Source: Opitutaceae bacterium
GTDB taxonomy: Bacteria > Verrucomicrobiota > Verrucomicrobiia > Opitutales > Opitutaceae
Reading direction: 5' to 3'
Assembly: GCA_005792355.1 (NCBI GenBank)
Contig: SXSC01000106.1
Span: 1 to 35,885 of the forward strand
DNA length: 35,885 nt
Shown: positions 16,757 to 24,968 of the stretch, piece after piece
How the letters are laid out: every line of letters begins with the position of its first letter
Position numbering within the stretch: position 1 is the first letter of the stretch
Position numbers and translations under genes: made by a program
The notes under the pieces: model-generated
The model's input: the letters and a program-made list of their open reading frames with translations, nothing else
Told to the model about the DNA's origin: nothing
The model's database searches: none

Positions 16757-17640
16757 ACGAACGCTGGGAAGAACTCGCTTCGCTGCGTGCCCTCGACTTG
16801 CTGGAGAGCGACGAGCTCTCGCAATTCGAAGCCGAACTCGCCCGCACTCCTTCGCTCCAAACCCTGGTGCGCGAGCTCCGCGACACTTCGTCGGCCCTCG
16901 CTTTCACCGCGCCCGTCGTGACCCCGCCGGCTGCGCTGAAGTCGCGCATCCTCGCCGCCCTCCCTCCCGCAGGGCGCCCGGACAACATCATCCGCCCCTC
17001 GCCGCGGATGTTTCGTGCCCTGATGCCGTGGGCGATCGCCGCGGGTCTCGCGCTCGGCACGGGTTGGTTGGCCCAGCTCTACTTTGGGAGCCGCTCGGAG
17101 GCCGACCTGTTCCGCAATCAGGCGGCGCTCGCGGAGATATCCCACCAGAGTTCCCGGCAGCAACTCGAAGCCGAGCGGATTATCGCAAAGCAGCAGCTCA
17201 CGACGCTGCAGCAGCAGGTCACCTCCACCGCCGCGCAGCTGGCCGAGAGTCGCGGCCAGGTGGCCAGGCTGACCAACGACCTCAAGACTCAAGGTGACCT
17301 CGCCAGCCTGAAGATTACCGCCCTGGCCTCGATGCTGAATAATTCACCCAAAGCCATCGCCGTGGCCGTCTGGGATCCCGCCAAACAAGAGGGCGTGTTA
17401 AAGGTGGAACAGCTCCCGGCCCTCCTTCCAAATCAGGACTATCAGCTTTGGGTGGTCGATCCCCAGTATCCGAATCCAGTCGATGGCGGCGTGTTTACGG
17501 TCGACGCGCAAACCGGCGCGGCGCGGATGCCATTCAAGGCCCGCCAGCCGGTCGGTGCGGTCAGCGCCTTCGCCGTCACGCTCGAGCGCAAAGGCGGCGT
17601 ACCCAAGGCCGAGGGACCGTTTGTGCTGCTCGGGAAATAG
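16753..17640 (+). CDS. RskA-type anti-sigma factor
   Basis: This 295-residue membrane protein should hold the preceding sigma factor inactive. The N-terminal cytoplasmic anti-sigma domain (about residues 1-75, LASLRALDLLESDELSQFEA) has no Cys, so it is not a zinc-binding type. A membrane helix lies at about 90-112 (MPWAIAAGLALGTGWLAQLYF region). A coiled coil follows (about 118-180, rich in Gln/Glu/Ala). The periplasmic C-terminal RskA domain runs from about 190 with KAIAVAVWDPAKQEGVLKVE, NQDYQLWVVDPQYPNPVDGG and a Pro/Gly-rich end. Overlap of the two genes by 4 bases implies coupled synthesis. Control by regulated proteolysis is known for the family but not shown here. Confidence 0.92.
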   Translation: MNERWEELASLRALDLLESDELSQFEAELARTPSLQTLVRELRDTSSALAFTAPVVTPPAALKSRILAALPPAGRPDNIIRPSPRMFRALMPWAIAAGLALGTGWLAQLYFGSRSEADLFRNQAALAEISHQSSRQQLEAERIIAKQQLTTLQQQVTSTAAQLAESRGQVARLTNDLKTQGDLASLKITALASMLNNSPKAIAVAVWDPAKQEGVLKVEQLPALLPNQDYQLWVVDPQYPNPVDGGVFTVDAQTGAARMPFKARQPVGAVSAFAVTLERKGGVPKAEGPFVLLGK

Positions 17641-17674
17641 CTGGCGCTATCGTTCGCCGACCACCTCTGTCAAT

Positions 17675-17693
17675 CCGGAGATGCTCTCTCCGG
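17675..17693 (+). terminator. Stem-loop after the anti-sigma gene
   Basis: CCGGAGA (17675-17681) and TCTCCGG (17687-17693) form a perfect 7-bp stem with a 5-base loop, 35 bases after the anti-sigma stop. There is no T run behind it, so it is a weak or Rho-assisted terminator at best, or an mRNA-stabilising stem between this operon and fabV. Confidence 0.35.
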
Positions 17694-17755
17694 CGCATGC
17701 CGCCCGGAAATGCCACTTGCCAGTGGTCCCTGCACCGCGAAATCATGCAAGCCGC

Positions 17756-18943
17756 ATGATCATCAGACCCAAGGTCCGCGGCTTCGTTTGCGTCACCGCC
17801 CATCCCGAAGGCTGCGCGGCACACATCCAGGAGTGGATCGACCACGTGAAGGCCAAAGGCCCGATTCACCCAGGCCCGAAACGAGTCCTCGTGATCGGAG
17901 CTTCCACCGGCTACGGGCTGGCTTCGCGCATCGCGGCCACCTTCGGTTCCGATGCCGCCACGCTCGGCGTGTTTTTCGAACGCCCGTCCGAAGAGGGCCG
18001 CCCCGCCACCCCCGGCTGGTATAACACGATTGCCGTGACCCGCGCCGCCCGCGCCGCCGGGCGTTACGCCAAGAATATCAACGGCGACGCTTTTTCAGAT
18101 GACATCAAACGCCAGGCTCTCGAGCTCATCCGCGCCGACCTCGGACAAATCGATCTCGTGGTTTATTCGCTCGCCTCGCCGCGCCGCACCCACCCCCGCA
18201 CCGGTGCCGTGCACCGCTCGGTCCTGAAGCCCGTCAATCAGCCGTACACCAACAAGACCGTCGACACCGACAAGGGCATCGTCAGCACCGTCACCATCGA
18301 ACCCGCCACCGATCTCGAGGTCGCGGACACGAGGGCGGTCATGGGCGGCGAGGATTGGGAGCTCTGGATGAACGCGCTGGCCGACGCGAAGCTGCTGGCC
18401 CCTGGCGCGCAAGCGGTCGCTTATTCCTACATCGGACCAGATGTCACGTGGGCAATCTACAAGAACGGAACCATCGGGCTGGCGAAAAACGATCTCGAGC
18501 GTGCCGCCCGCAACATCGACTCCCTGCTCAAACTCAACGGCGGCGGGCGCGCCTTCATCTCGGTGAACAAGGCCCTCGTCACCCAGGCCAGCTCCGCGAT
18601 TCCCGTGGTGCCGCTCTACATTTCGATCCTCTACAAACTGATGAAGGCAGCCGGCACCCACGAGGGCTGCATCGAGCAAGTCCAGCGCCTCTTCGCCACG
18701 CAAATGTACAACGGCTGCACCCCAAAATTTGACGAACTCGGCCGCGTCCGCGTCGATGATTGGGAAATGCGCGAGGGCATCCAGGCCGCGGTCCGCGAAA
18801 TCTGGCCGCGCGTGACGACGGAAAATCTCGCCGACGAAACCGACATCGCCGGCTATCGCACCGAATTCCTCAAGCTCTTTGGCTTCGGCCTGAAGGGTGT
18901 TGATTACGCGGCCGAGACCGAGCCGCATATCCCGATGCTGTGA
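17756..18943 (+). CDS. fabV: Enoyl-ACP reductase FabV
   Basis: FabV reduces trans-2-enoyl-ACP/CoA with NADH in the last step of fatty acid elongation, replacing FabI; it is typically insensitive to triclosan. The 395-residue length and start MIIRPKVRGFVCVTAHPEGC are typical. The nucleotide-binding loop is VLVIGASTGYGLASRIAATF (residues about 42-61). The catalytic Tyr235 and Lys244 have the FabV-specific eight-residue spacing, in IYKNGTIGLAK. The C-terminal part (RLFATQMYNGCTPKFDELGR) also fits. ATG 17756 matches the family N-terminus exactly. It is separated from the anti-sigma gene by 115 bases and probably has its own promoter. No other fatty acid gene is adjacent. Confidence 0.96.
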   Translation: MIIRPKVRGFVCVTAHPEGCAAHIQEWIDHVKAKGPIHPGPKRVLVIGASTGYGLASRIAATFGSDAATLGVFFERPSEEGRPATPGWYNTIAVTRAARAAGRYAKNINGDAFSDDIKRQALELIRADLGQIDLVVYSLASPRRTHPRTGAVHRSVLKPVNQPYTNKTVDTDKGIVSTVTIEPATDLEVADTRAVMGGEDWELWMNALADAKLLAPGAQAVAYSYIGPDVTWAIYKNGTIGLAKNDLERAARNIDSLLKLNGGGRAFISVNKALVTQASSAIPVVPLYISILYKLMKAAGTHEGCIEQVQRLFATQMYNGCTPKFDELGRVRVDDWEMREGIQAAVREIWPRVTTENLADETDIAGYRTEFLKLFGFGLKGVDYAAETEPHIPML

Positions 18944-19087
18944 GGTAGCACGGCTCGGGAAATTCTGAATCAGACGGAACCCGCGTTTCTCTCTCTCTCG
19001 CTCGTTTCCTTGCACTTGGGCCTCTGACCGCTGAGCCGTGTCCCTTCAGTCGATGTGCGTTTTTCCTCCGCAGACGAAACCACTGAA

Positions 19088-19120
19088 AGGTGGAACCCGC
19101 TGTCCTCATCGCGGGTTTTT
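19088..19120 (+). repeat. Palindromic repeat, copy 1, terminator-like
   Basis: AACCCGC (19094-19100) and GCGGGTT (19111-19117) form a 7-bp stem with a 10-base loop, followed by more T residues to 19120. This could terminate transcription from fabV. The left 21 bases (19088-19108) match the inverted copy at 19148-19168 with only three transitions, so it is also a member of a dispersed repeat family. Confidence 0.6.
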
Positions 19121-19139
19121 GAGCTGTCCGCTCCCAGAT

Positions 19140-19168
19140 GAGCCCGTTGGGGACAACGGGCTCCACCT
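19140..19168 (-). repeat. Palindromic repeat, copy 2, inverted
   Basis: GAGCCCGTTG (19140-19149) and CAACGGGCTC (19154-19163) form a perfect 10-bp stem with loop GGGA. Read on the minus strand it matches copy 1 in 18 of 21 positions over 19148-19168. The two copies face each other across about 40 bases between fabV and dtd, a REP-like pair arrangement. Confidence 0.65.
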
Positions 19169-19204
19169 CGGACTCACTCGTTACGGCTTGTCACTTTCCC
19201 AATC

Positions 19205-19705
19205 ATGCGCGCCGTCGTCCAACGCGTCTCCTCCGCCCGCGTGACGATCGACGCTCGCGTTACTGGCGAGATTGACCGCGGTCTGCTCGTGCTCCTCGGC
19301 GTGGCCCAAGGCGACACCGACGCCGACCTCGACTGGCTTGCGCAAAAAATCGCGGTCCTGCGCATTTTCGAGGACGACGCGGGAAAGATGAACCGCTCGG
19401 TCATCGATCTGGTCGCCGACATCGCCAATCCCCACCAGGCCACGGTGCTCGTCGTGAGCCAGTTCACCCTCTGTGCCAGCACGCGCAAGGGCACCCGCCC
19501 ATCGTTCAACGACGCCGCGAAGCCGGACGTTGCGCAGGCGCTCTACGAAAAATTTCTCGCTCGCTTGGAAACCGCCCTCGGCCCCCTGCCTGCCCCGAAC
19601 TCCGTTCGGCGGGTGGCGTGCGGCGAGTTTGGTGCGATGATGCAGGTCGAGCTCGTGAATGACGGCCCTGTCACGCTCGTGCTCGATTCTCGCCTGCGCG
19701 AATAG
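19205..19705 (+). CDS. dtd: D-aminoacyl-tRNA deacylase (DTD1)
   Basis: DTD hydrolyses D-amino acids (and glycine from tRNA-Ala) mischarged onto tRNA. The 166-residue length and start [16 protein letters not shown] are typical of the family. Both cross-subunit active-site motifs are visible: SQFTLCAST (the SQFTL motif, about residue 80) and the Gly-cis-Pro motif [12 protein letters not shown] near residue 150. The segment [15 protein letters not shown] is also family-typical. The gene stands alone, 37 bases after the inverted repeat, on the same strand as fabV. Confidence 0.95.
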   Translation: MRAVVQRVSSARVTIDARVTGEIDRGLLVLLGVAQGDTDADLDWLAQKIAVLRIFEDDAGKMNRSVIDLVADIANPHQATVLVVSQFTLCASTRKGTRPSFNDAAKPDVAQALYEKFLARLETALGPLPAPNSVRRVACGEFGAMMQVELVNDGPVTLVLDSRLRE

Positions 19706-19942
19706 CGCGCCCGAACGACAACGCACCAACCGTCTCCTGCACAACTGCCACTCCTCGCGGGCACTTGCGGGCTGAACCGTCCCAGAAGTTGGGGTACCAT
19801 CCGCGCTGCAGCCAAAGATATTGGGGAATTAGACCCATTCCGCATTTAGACGCCAGCGGTCGAAAGACTGGCACATCGTTGTAAATGATTGAGAAACGGA
19901 ATATTTTACGACTGGCATAACGATTGCGACAAGGGGGTCACC

Positions 19943-20143
19943 ATGCACCCCCCGCTGACGAACCGCACCAACCCCTCCGAACTCTTCACCCGCGAAAGAC
20001 GGCGGCAGCGAATGAAGGAGTTCGTCCAGAAGTTTGAACAGCAAGCTTGGACAAATCTTCCCGAGGTCCATCGGCTGCTGCCAGTCGAGGTGCCCGGCTG
20101 CCAAGCCGGTTCGCCGGGCCTGGCCGCGCAGGCGGTGAAATAA
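19943..20143 (+). CDS. Small charged protein of unknown function
   Basis: The 66-residue frame starts at ATG 19943 with a clear purine-rich AAGGGGGT (19931-19938) in front, better than most starts in this window. The middle is strongly basic and helical (LFTRERRRQRMKEFVQKFEQ), followed by a short tail. No family is recognised. An in-frame start further upstream exists at 19889, but the Shine-Dalgarno favours 19943. The DNA before it (about 19790-19940) is less G+C-rich than the surroundings, as expected of a promoter region. It ends 20 bases from the stop of the convergent SDR gene. Coding status is moderately supported. Confidence 0.5.
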   Translation: MHPPLTNRTNPSELFTRERRRQRMKEFVQKFEQQAWTNLPEVHRLLPVEVPGCQAGSPGLAAQAVK

Positions 20144-20163
20144 CTTTCGCCCGTCGGTCTCGC

Positions 20164-20847
20164 TCAGTCGTCACCGCCGACAGTCAGGGACTTGCCGTTG
20201 TCCTTCGGACCCAATTCGAGGATGAAGGGTGCGGCGGTCCTGGCCCATTGCTCGGCCTTCGGATAGCTGGAAGCGCCATCCGCCCAGCACGAGCGAAGCA
20301 TGTCGGTGTCGATCACGCCCGGGTTCAGCGGTATCGCGGCCATGCCGGCGGGCAATTCCGCCGCCATGGCCTTCGTCAGGCCTTCGATGGCCCATTTCGA
20401 CATGCAATAAGGTCCGACTTCCGGTGCCACGCTGCGTCCCCAACCGGAACTCAGATTGACGATCACGCCCTGCTTCCGCGCGACCATGGCGGGAACGAAA
20501 TGGCGAATCACGTTTTGCACCCCGCGGATGTTTGCATCCACCAGTCTCGAAAATTCCCGGTCATCCTGTTCCCAGACCGGCGAAAGCCGGTTCATGATCG
20601 CGGCGTTATTGATCAAAAGATCCGGCGCGCTGTCGTGCTCGAGGATCTTCGCCGCCCACAGCGCGACCTTGTTGTCGAGGGCGACGTCGACGATCGAGAA
20701 GTCGTGCGGCGCGAGGTGCGTCATGCGCAAATCAAAGATCGCATCGCCACTGCGCCCGCATCCGATGACGGTGTGCCCGCCCCGGATAAATTCCTCAATC
20801 AGCGCGCGACCCAGTCCGCGCGTTACTCCAGTGATTACGATTTTCAT
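20164..20847 (-). CDS. Short-chain dehydrogenase/reductase (SDR)
   Basis: The 227-residue protein is a classical-type SDR oxidoreductase of unknown substrate. The Rossmann motif TGVTRGLG is at about residues 6-13, NNAA at about 84, a Ser in IVNLSSGWGRS at about 135, and the catalytic Tyr/Lys in YCMSK at about 150. The Pro-Gly motif (LNPGVIDTDML) follows. Start ATG 20847 (MKIVITGVTRG) places the Rossmann strand directly at the N-terminus. The enzyme is somewhat shorter than the usual 250 residues because of a short C-terminal end. Its convergent neighbour is the small unknown gene; upstream on its own strand is a 352-base spacer shared with mfd. Confidence 0.9.
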   Translation of the reverse strand: MKIVITGVTRGLGRALIEEFIRGGHTVIGCGRSGDAIFDLRMTHLAPHDFSIVDVALDNKVALWAAKILEHDSAPDLLINNAAIMNRLSPVWEQDDREFSRLVDANIRGVQNVIRHFVPAMVARKQGVIVNLSSGWGRSVAPEVGPYCMSKWAIEGLTKAMAAELPAGMAAIPLNPGVIDTDMLRSCWADGASSYPKAEQWARTAAPFILELGPKDNGKSLTVGGDD

Positions 20848-21199
20848 GAGTTCAACCGTCACTGATTGGAGACGATTGTGGCGCGGACGCGAGGGCGATC
20901 ATGCCTGCGCCGAAAGCAGGACCCGACGGGATCAGCGGCCGCCCGGAGGTGTTGCGCGGACCTGCGGCGTGGATTTTCCAGCCAAAGAATTTGAACAGAA
21001 GGCAAGCAAGAGAACGAAGCGGCGTTCGTCTCCGTTCGCTTCGTTTGCTTCGTTTCCTTCGGGGCAAAGGGTGGTACGTTTTCGGCGCCGCCAACCTGTG
21101 CAGATGCCGCGCTGGTCGTGCCGCCGGCACCCGCCTCATCGCCCATGCTGCCAACGAGCTTGTCGCTGGCCCCGACCCGCGTAGTGTCGCCCGTTTCGC
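20848..21199. other. 352-base divergent spacer between SDR gene and mfd
   Basis: I see no convincing gene here. It holds an inverted repeat AACGAAGCG (21013-21021) / CGCTTCGTT (21037-21045) with a 15-base loop, followed by several TTCGTTT-like units (21041-21058). Promoters for both divergent genes should lie in it, but no sigma-70 boxes stand out. There is no Shine-Dalgarno in front of the mfd ATG. Confidence 0.5.
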
Positions 21200-24100
21200 A
21201 TGTCGGATCTTACGCCGATCATCCGCCACAAGCTCACCGGTGTCTGCCCGCCCGCCCGCGGCGCCGTCATCGCCGGGCTCGGCCGTGAGCACCCGGCCCC
21301 CGTCTGGCTCGTCGTCGCGGAGGACCTGAAGGCCGCCGAACATCTCGCCGAAGACATCGCTTTTTTTCACTCCGCCTTCGGCGACCCGCGCCCGCAAACG
21401 TCGCTGGTCTTTCCCGAAGCGCTGCCGGACAGCGGCGGCCTGCGCGAGGCCTTCGCCGCTGCCAACGACCGCCTCACCGTCCTCTCCCGCCTGCGCCCGC
21501 TCCGCGGGTTCACCACCACACCCGATACCCTGTTCGTCGTCGCCACCCCCGCCGCGCTGCTGCAAGCCGTGCCGGCCCTGGAAGAATTTTCCACCCGGGA
21601 ACTTACCCTCGCCCGCGGGCAGGTGCTGCCGTTCCAGGGCCTGCTCGCACAACTCCGCGGTCTCGACTACGACTCCGAGGCGGTGTGCGAGGCGCCCGGC
21701 CACTACGCGATTCGCGGCGGCCTCATCGACGTCTATCCCGTCACCGCCAACCAGCCCTACCGGCTGGATTTCTTCGGCGACGAAATCGAGTCGATCCGCG
21801 AATTCGATCCGGTCACCCAGCGCTCCGGCGCGAGCGTCGAACGCATCACCCTCGCCGCTTCGTCGCGGGTGCGCCTGGCGCCCTCCTCCACCGGGCTCGC
21901 CGATTATCTCCCCCCGGCCACCCACCTGTTGTTCGTCGAACCCGCCGCCCTCGAGGAGGAATTCGGCGCCCTCACGCCCACGGGCCACGACGCGCTCGCT
22001 CCGCTGCTCGCCCGCGCGGCCGCGGTTTTCGCCGTCAGCGATCTCGACGAAGCGAGCCGGCTCTGCGCGGGCGGCGGCGGCGGCGTCACGTGGGACACCG
22101 AGAGTCTCACCCATCATCGCCGCTACCCCGGCGACGCGTTGGTGGCGCAGGAGCGGTTGAACGTGGAGGAAGATGCGCGCCGCGATTTTCTGCGGCAGGT
22201 GGCGGCCTGGCAACACGACGGCTACGACGTCGCGCTGGTCGTCTCGAAAGAGGGCGAGGAAAAACGCGCGCGGGAAATCCTCGCCGCGGACAAGGCCCTC
22301 AAGACGCTGCAACCGCGCTGGCTGCGCGGAACCTTGAACGAGGGTTTTCGCATCACCTACCGGAAAGGCGCGGAATTGGGAAGAGCGAATCGGCCCGGAG
22401 AGCCGATGCGTGGCGGCTCGGCGAGACGCCTTGCCCTGCCAGAATCCAATGCTCCGGCCCGGGTAATTCACACCCCGCTGTCAGCCGAAGCCACCGCGGG
22501 CTCGCGGACTGGTTCTACCGGGGAAGACATGTTGGCATCCGCTCAGCTGACAAAACCGCCCGGCGGTTTTGTCTTTAGCCCGCATGATCCGCACGAATCC
22601 AAAGGCCAGCCGCCCGACCATCGGCGAACGCCCTCGAAACGCCACGGAGAACGTGAAAAATGCGGGCTCGGCCTCGTCGTCGTCACCGAAACCGAAATTT
22701 TCGGCCGGCAACGGCAGCGCCGCCCCACGCTCAACGCCCGGGCCGTCGCCCATCGCGCCCAGGTGGATCAGCTGCTCGATTTCTCCGAACTGGTCGAGGG
22801 CGACTTCGTCGTGCACCTGCAGCACGGCATCGCCCACTACCGCGGTCTCACGAAACTCGATACGGCCCAGGGTGTCCGCGAGGTGATCTCCCTCGAGTTT
22901 GACGACGGCGTGACCCTGCACGTGCCCCTGCAGGAATCGCATTTAATCAGCCGCTACGTGGGCCTGAGCAAAACCCGGCCGCAACTCGGCCGCATCGGCT
23001 CGGGCCGCTGGGAAAAAGCGCGGCAGGCCGCCGAGCGGGCCACGATCGATCTCGCGGCGGAGCTGCTGCGGATTCACGCCTCGCGCGAGGCCCAGCCCGG
23101 GTTCGCGTTTCCGCCCGACAACGACTGGCAGCAGGAATTCGAGGCCTCGTTCCCGTTCACCGAGACCCGCGATCAATTGCGCGCGATCCACGAGTCGAAG
23201 GCGGACATGGAGAAAACGCGCCCGATGGATCGATTGATTTGCGGCGACGTGGGCTTCGGCAAGACGGAGGTGGCGATCCGCGCCGCGTTCAAGGCCGTGC
23301 AGGGCGGCCGCCAGGTCGCGGTGCTGGTGCCCACCACCATTTTGGCCCAGCAGCATCTGAACACGTTTCGCGAACGCATGGCCGGCTACCCGATCGCGAT
23401 CGAGATGCTCAGTCGCTTTCGCTCGCGGGCGGAGCTGAAGAAGATTCTCGCAGCCACCACCGCCGGGCAGGTCGACATTTTGATCGGCACCCACCGGCTG
23501 TTGCAGCGCGACGTGGCCTTCCAGGAACTCGGGCTCGTCGTGATCGACGAGGAGCAGCGCTTTGGGGTGAAACACAAGGAGGTGTTCAAGCGGATGCGCG
23601 CGACCGTCGACGTGCTCTCGATGAGCGCGACCCCCATTCCCCGTACGCTCTACATGGCGCTCACCGGGGCGCGAGACCTCAGCGTGATCGATACGCCGCC
23701 CTCCAACCGCCACCCGATCCAGACCATCGTGAAGACCTACGACGAGCAGGTCGTGATCGACGCGATCCACTTCGAACTGCGGCGCGGCGGACAGGTTTTT
23801 TATCTCCACAACCGCGTCCAGACGATCGACCTGGTGGCGGCGCGACTGCGCGAAATGCTGCCCGGTCTCAGTATCGGTGTCGGCCATGGACAGATGCACG
23901 CCGACGAACTCGAGGAAGTGATGACCGAGTTCGTGGCCGGGCGCTATCAGGTGCTCGTCTGCACGACGATTATCGAGAGCGGGCTGGATATCCCCAACAG
24001 CAACACGATCATCATCGAGGGCGCCGATCGTTTCGGTCTGTCGCAACTGTATCAACTGCGCGGGCGGGTCGGGCGCTTCAAGCATCAGGCGTACGCGTAT

Positions 24101-24859
24101 CTGCTGCTGCACCGGCACACGCGACTGCTCGAGGTCGCCCGCCAGCGGCTGACGGCGATGCGCCAGCACAACCAGCTCGGCGCCGGTTTCCGCATCGCCA
24201 TGCGCGACCTCGAACTGCGTGGCGCCGGCAATCTCCTCGGGGCCGAGCAAAGCGGGCACATCGTCGGCGTCGGCTTCGAGCTGTACTGCCAGCTTCTGCG
24301 GCAATCGGTGGCCCGGCTGAAAGGCGACACCGTCGCCGCGGCGATTCGCGCGAGCGTGAAACTGGATTTTGTCTTCGTGGGCGAGGGTACGCCGCCCACC
24401 CGCAACGCCGGGCGGCACGTGGATGGTTACACCGCGATCCGGGACGCCGAGGACCAACAGGCCGTCGAAGTCACCCGGATCCAGGCCCGCATCTCGCCGA
24501 CCTACCTCGCGGAGACCCGGCTGCGCATCGATTTCTACCGTAAGCTGGCGATGGCGGACACTTTGCCCAACCTCCAGGTGATCGAATCGGACCTCCGCGA
24601 CCGCTTCGGAAAGTTCGGCGACGAGGTCAAAGCGTTGCTGCTCATCACCGAAATCCGAATCCGGGCGGAACAAAAGGGCATCGTCTCCGTCGAAACCGAA
24701 TCGGGGCGTTTGAAGTGCCTCCGGCACAGCGGCCGCCGCGACGACTGGGTGCAGGTTGGCTCCCGGTTTCCGAGGTTGACCGCTCCCAAGCCCCTCCTAC
24801 GTTTGCGCGAAATCATTTCCTTTTTGAACAACCTGCCGAGCAGCCTGCCACGTCCGTAA
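21200..24859 (+). CDS. mfd: Transcription-repair coupling factor Mfd with internal insertion
   Basis: Mfd removes RNA polymerase stalled at DNA damage and recruits UvrA. The 1219-residue protein has the UvrB-like N-terminal region (YRLDFFGDEIESIREFDPVT, about residue 190). The RNA-polymerase-interacting domain is near 520-570 (LVEGDFVVHLQHGIAHYRGL). The translocase carries Walker A GDVGFGKTE (about 682), the DEEQ box VIDEEQRFGVKH (about 780) and motif VI QLRGRVGR. A TRCF C-terminal domain ends it. Between RITYRKG (about residue 390) and GLVVVTETEIFG (about 490) sits a stretch of roughly 90-100 residues, rich in Arg/Pro/Ser/Gly, that I do not recognise from the family; the protein is longer than E. 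coli Mfd (1148) although the rest aligns in order. The frame is intact. Confidence 0.96.
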   Translation: MSDLTPIIRHKLTGVCPPARGAVIAGLGREHPAPVWLVVAEDLKAAEHLAEDIAFFHSAFGDPRPQTSLVFPEALPDSGGLREAFAAANDRLTVLSRLRPLRGFTTTPDTLFVVATPAALLQAVPALEEFSTRELTLARGQVLPFQGLLAQLRGLDYDSEAVCEAPGHYAIRGGLIDVYPVTANQPYRLDFFGDEIESIREFDPVTQRSGASVERITLAASSRVRLAPSSTGLADYLPPATHLLFVEPAALEEEFGALTPTGHDALAPLLARAAAVFAVSDLDEASRLCAGGGGGVTWDTESLTHHRRYPGDALVAQERLNVEEDARRDFLRQVAAWQHDGYDVALVVSKEGEEKRAREILAADKALKTLQPRWLRGTLNEGFRITYRKGAELGRANRPGEPMRGGSARRLALPESNAPARVIHTPLSAEATAGSRTGSTGEDMLASAQLTKPPGGFVFSPHDPHESKGQPPDHRRTPSKRHGEREKCGLGLVVVTETEIFGRQRQRRPTLNARAVAHRAQVDQLLDFSELVEGDFVVHLQHGIAHYRGLTKLDTAQGVREVISLEFDDGVTLHVPLQESHLISRYVGLSKTRPQLGRIGSGRWEKARQAAERATIDLAAELLRIHASREAQPGFAFPPDNDWQQEFEASFPFTETRDQLRAIHESKADMEKTRPMDRLICGDVGFGKTEVAIRAAFKAVQGGRQVAVLVPTTILAQQHLNTFRERMAGYPIAIEMLSRFRSRAELKKILAATTAGQVDILIGTHRLLQRDVAFQELGLVVIDEEQRFGVKHKEVFKRMRATVDVLSMSATPIPRTLYMALTGARDLSVIDTPPSNRHPIQTIVKTYDEQVVIDAIHFELRRGGQVFYLHNRVQTIDLVAARLREMLPGLSIGVGHGQMHADELEEVMTEFVAGRYQVLVCTTIIESGLDIPNSNTIIIEGADRFGLSQLYQLRGRVGRFKHQAYAYLLLHRHTRLLEVARQRLTAMRQHNQLGAGFRIAMRDLELRGAGNLLGAEQSGHIVGVGFELYCQLLRQSVARLKGDTVAAAIRASVKLDFVFVGEGTPPTRNAGRHVDGYTAIRDAEDQQAVEVTRIQARISPTYLAETRLRIDFYRKLAMADTLPNLQVIESDLRDRFGKFGDEVKALLLITEIRIRAEQKGIVSVETESGRLKCLRHSGRRDDWVQVGSRFPRLTAPKPLLRLREIISFLNNLPSSLPRP
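22380..22660 (+). repeat. Palindrome-rich in-frame insertion inside mfd
   Basis: This stretch encodes the unfamiliar residues of Mfd. It contains a perfect 12-bp palindrome: GACAAAACCGCC (22549-22560), one base, GGCGGTTTTGTC (22562-22573). This is enclosed by GCGGGCT (22496-22502) and AGCCCGC (22577-22583), and a smaller GGCG-AGA-CGCC lies at 22420-22430. Such nested palindromes are typical of the extragenic repeats in this genome, not of coding DNA. Borders are approximate, set by where Mfd family sequence stops and resumes. Confidence 0.65.
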
Positions 24860-24968
24860 TGACACTCAAATCCTCCCAAAGGAATTTGTGGGCACGGCCG
24901 GTTTGCGTTGCCCAGCAGATGTTGCATTTTCCCCCAATTCTAATTTCACCACCCGCAAATTCCCGCCC

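Noticed and set aside
19867..19881. Second sigma-54-like box (TGGCACATCGTTG)
   Set aside because: The spacing between the GG and GC elements is one base short.
19913..19927. Sigma-54 promoter driving the small gene at 19943
   Set aside because: The predicted start near 19939 would cut off the good Shine-Dalgarno at 19931-19938, so the match is probably coincidental for this gene; it is kept only as a low-interest observation.
22549..22573. A transcription terminator ending mfd early
   Set aside because: The Mfd frame and all downstream translocase motifs continue intact, and there is no proper T tract after the stem.
22943..24727. A 594-codon open frame antisense to mfd
   Set aside because: It lies opposite conserved Mfd motifs and has the His/Arg/Ala-rich composition of a reverse-complement shadow in G+C-rich DNA.
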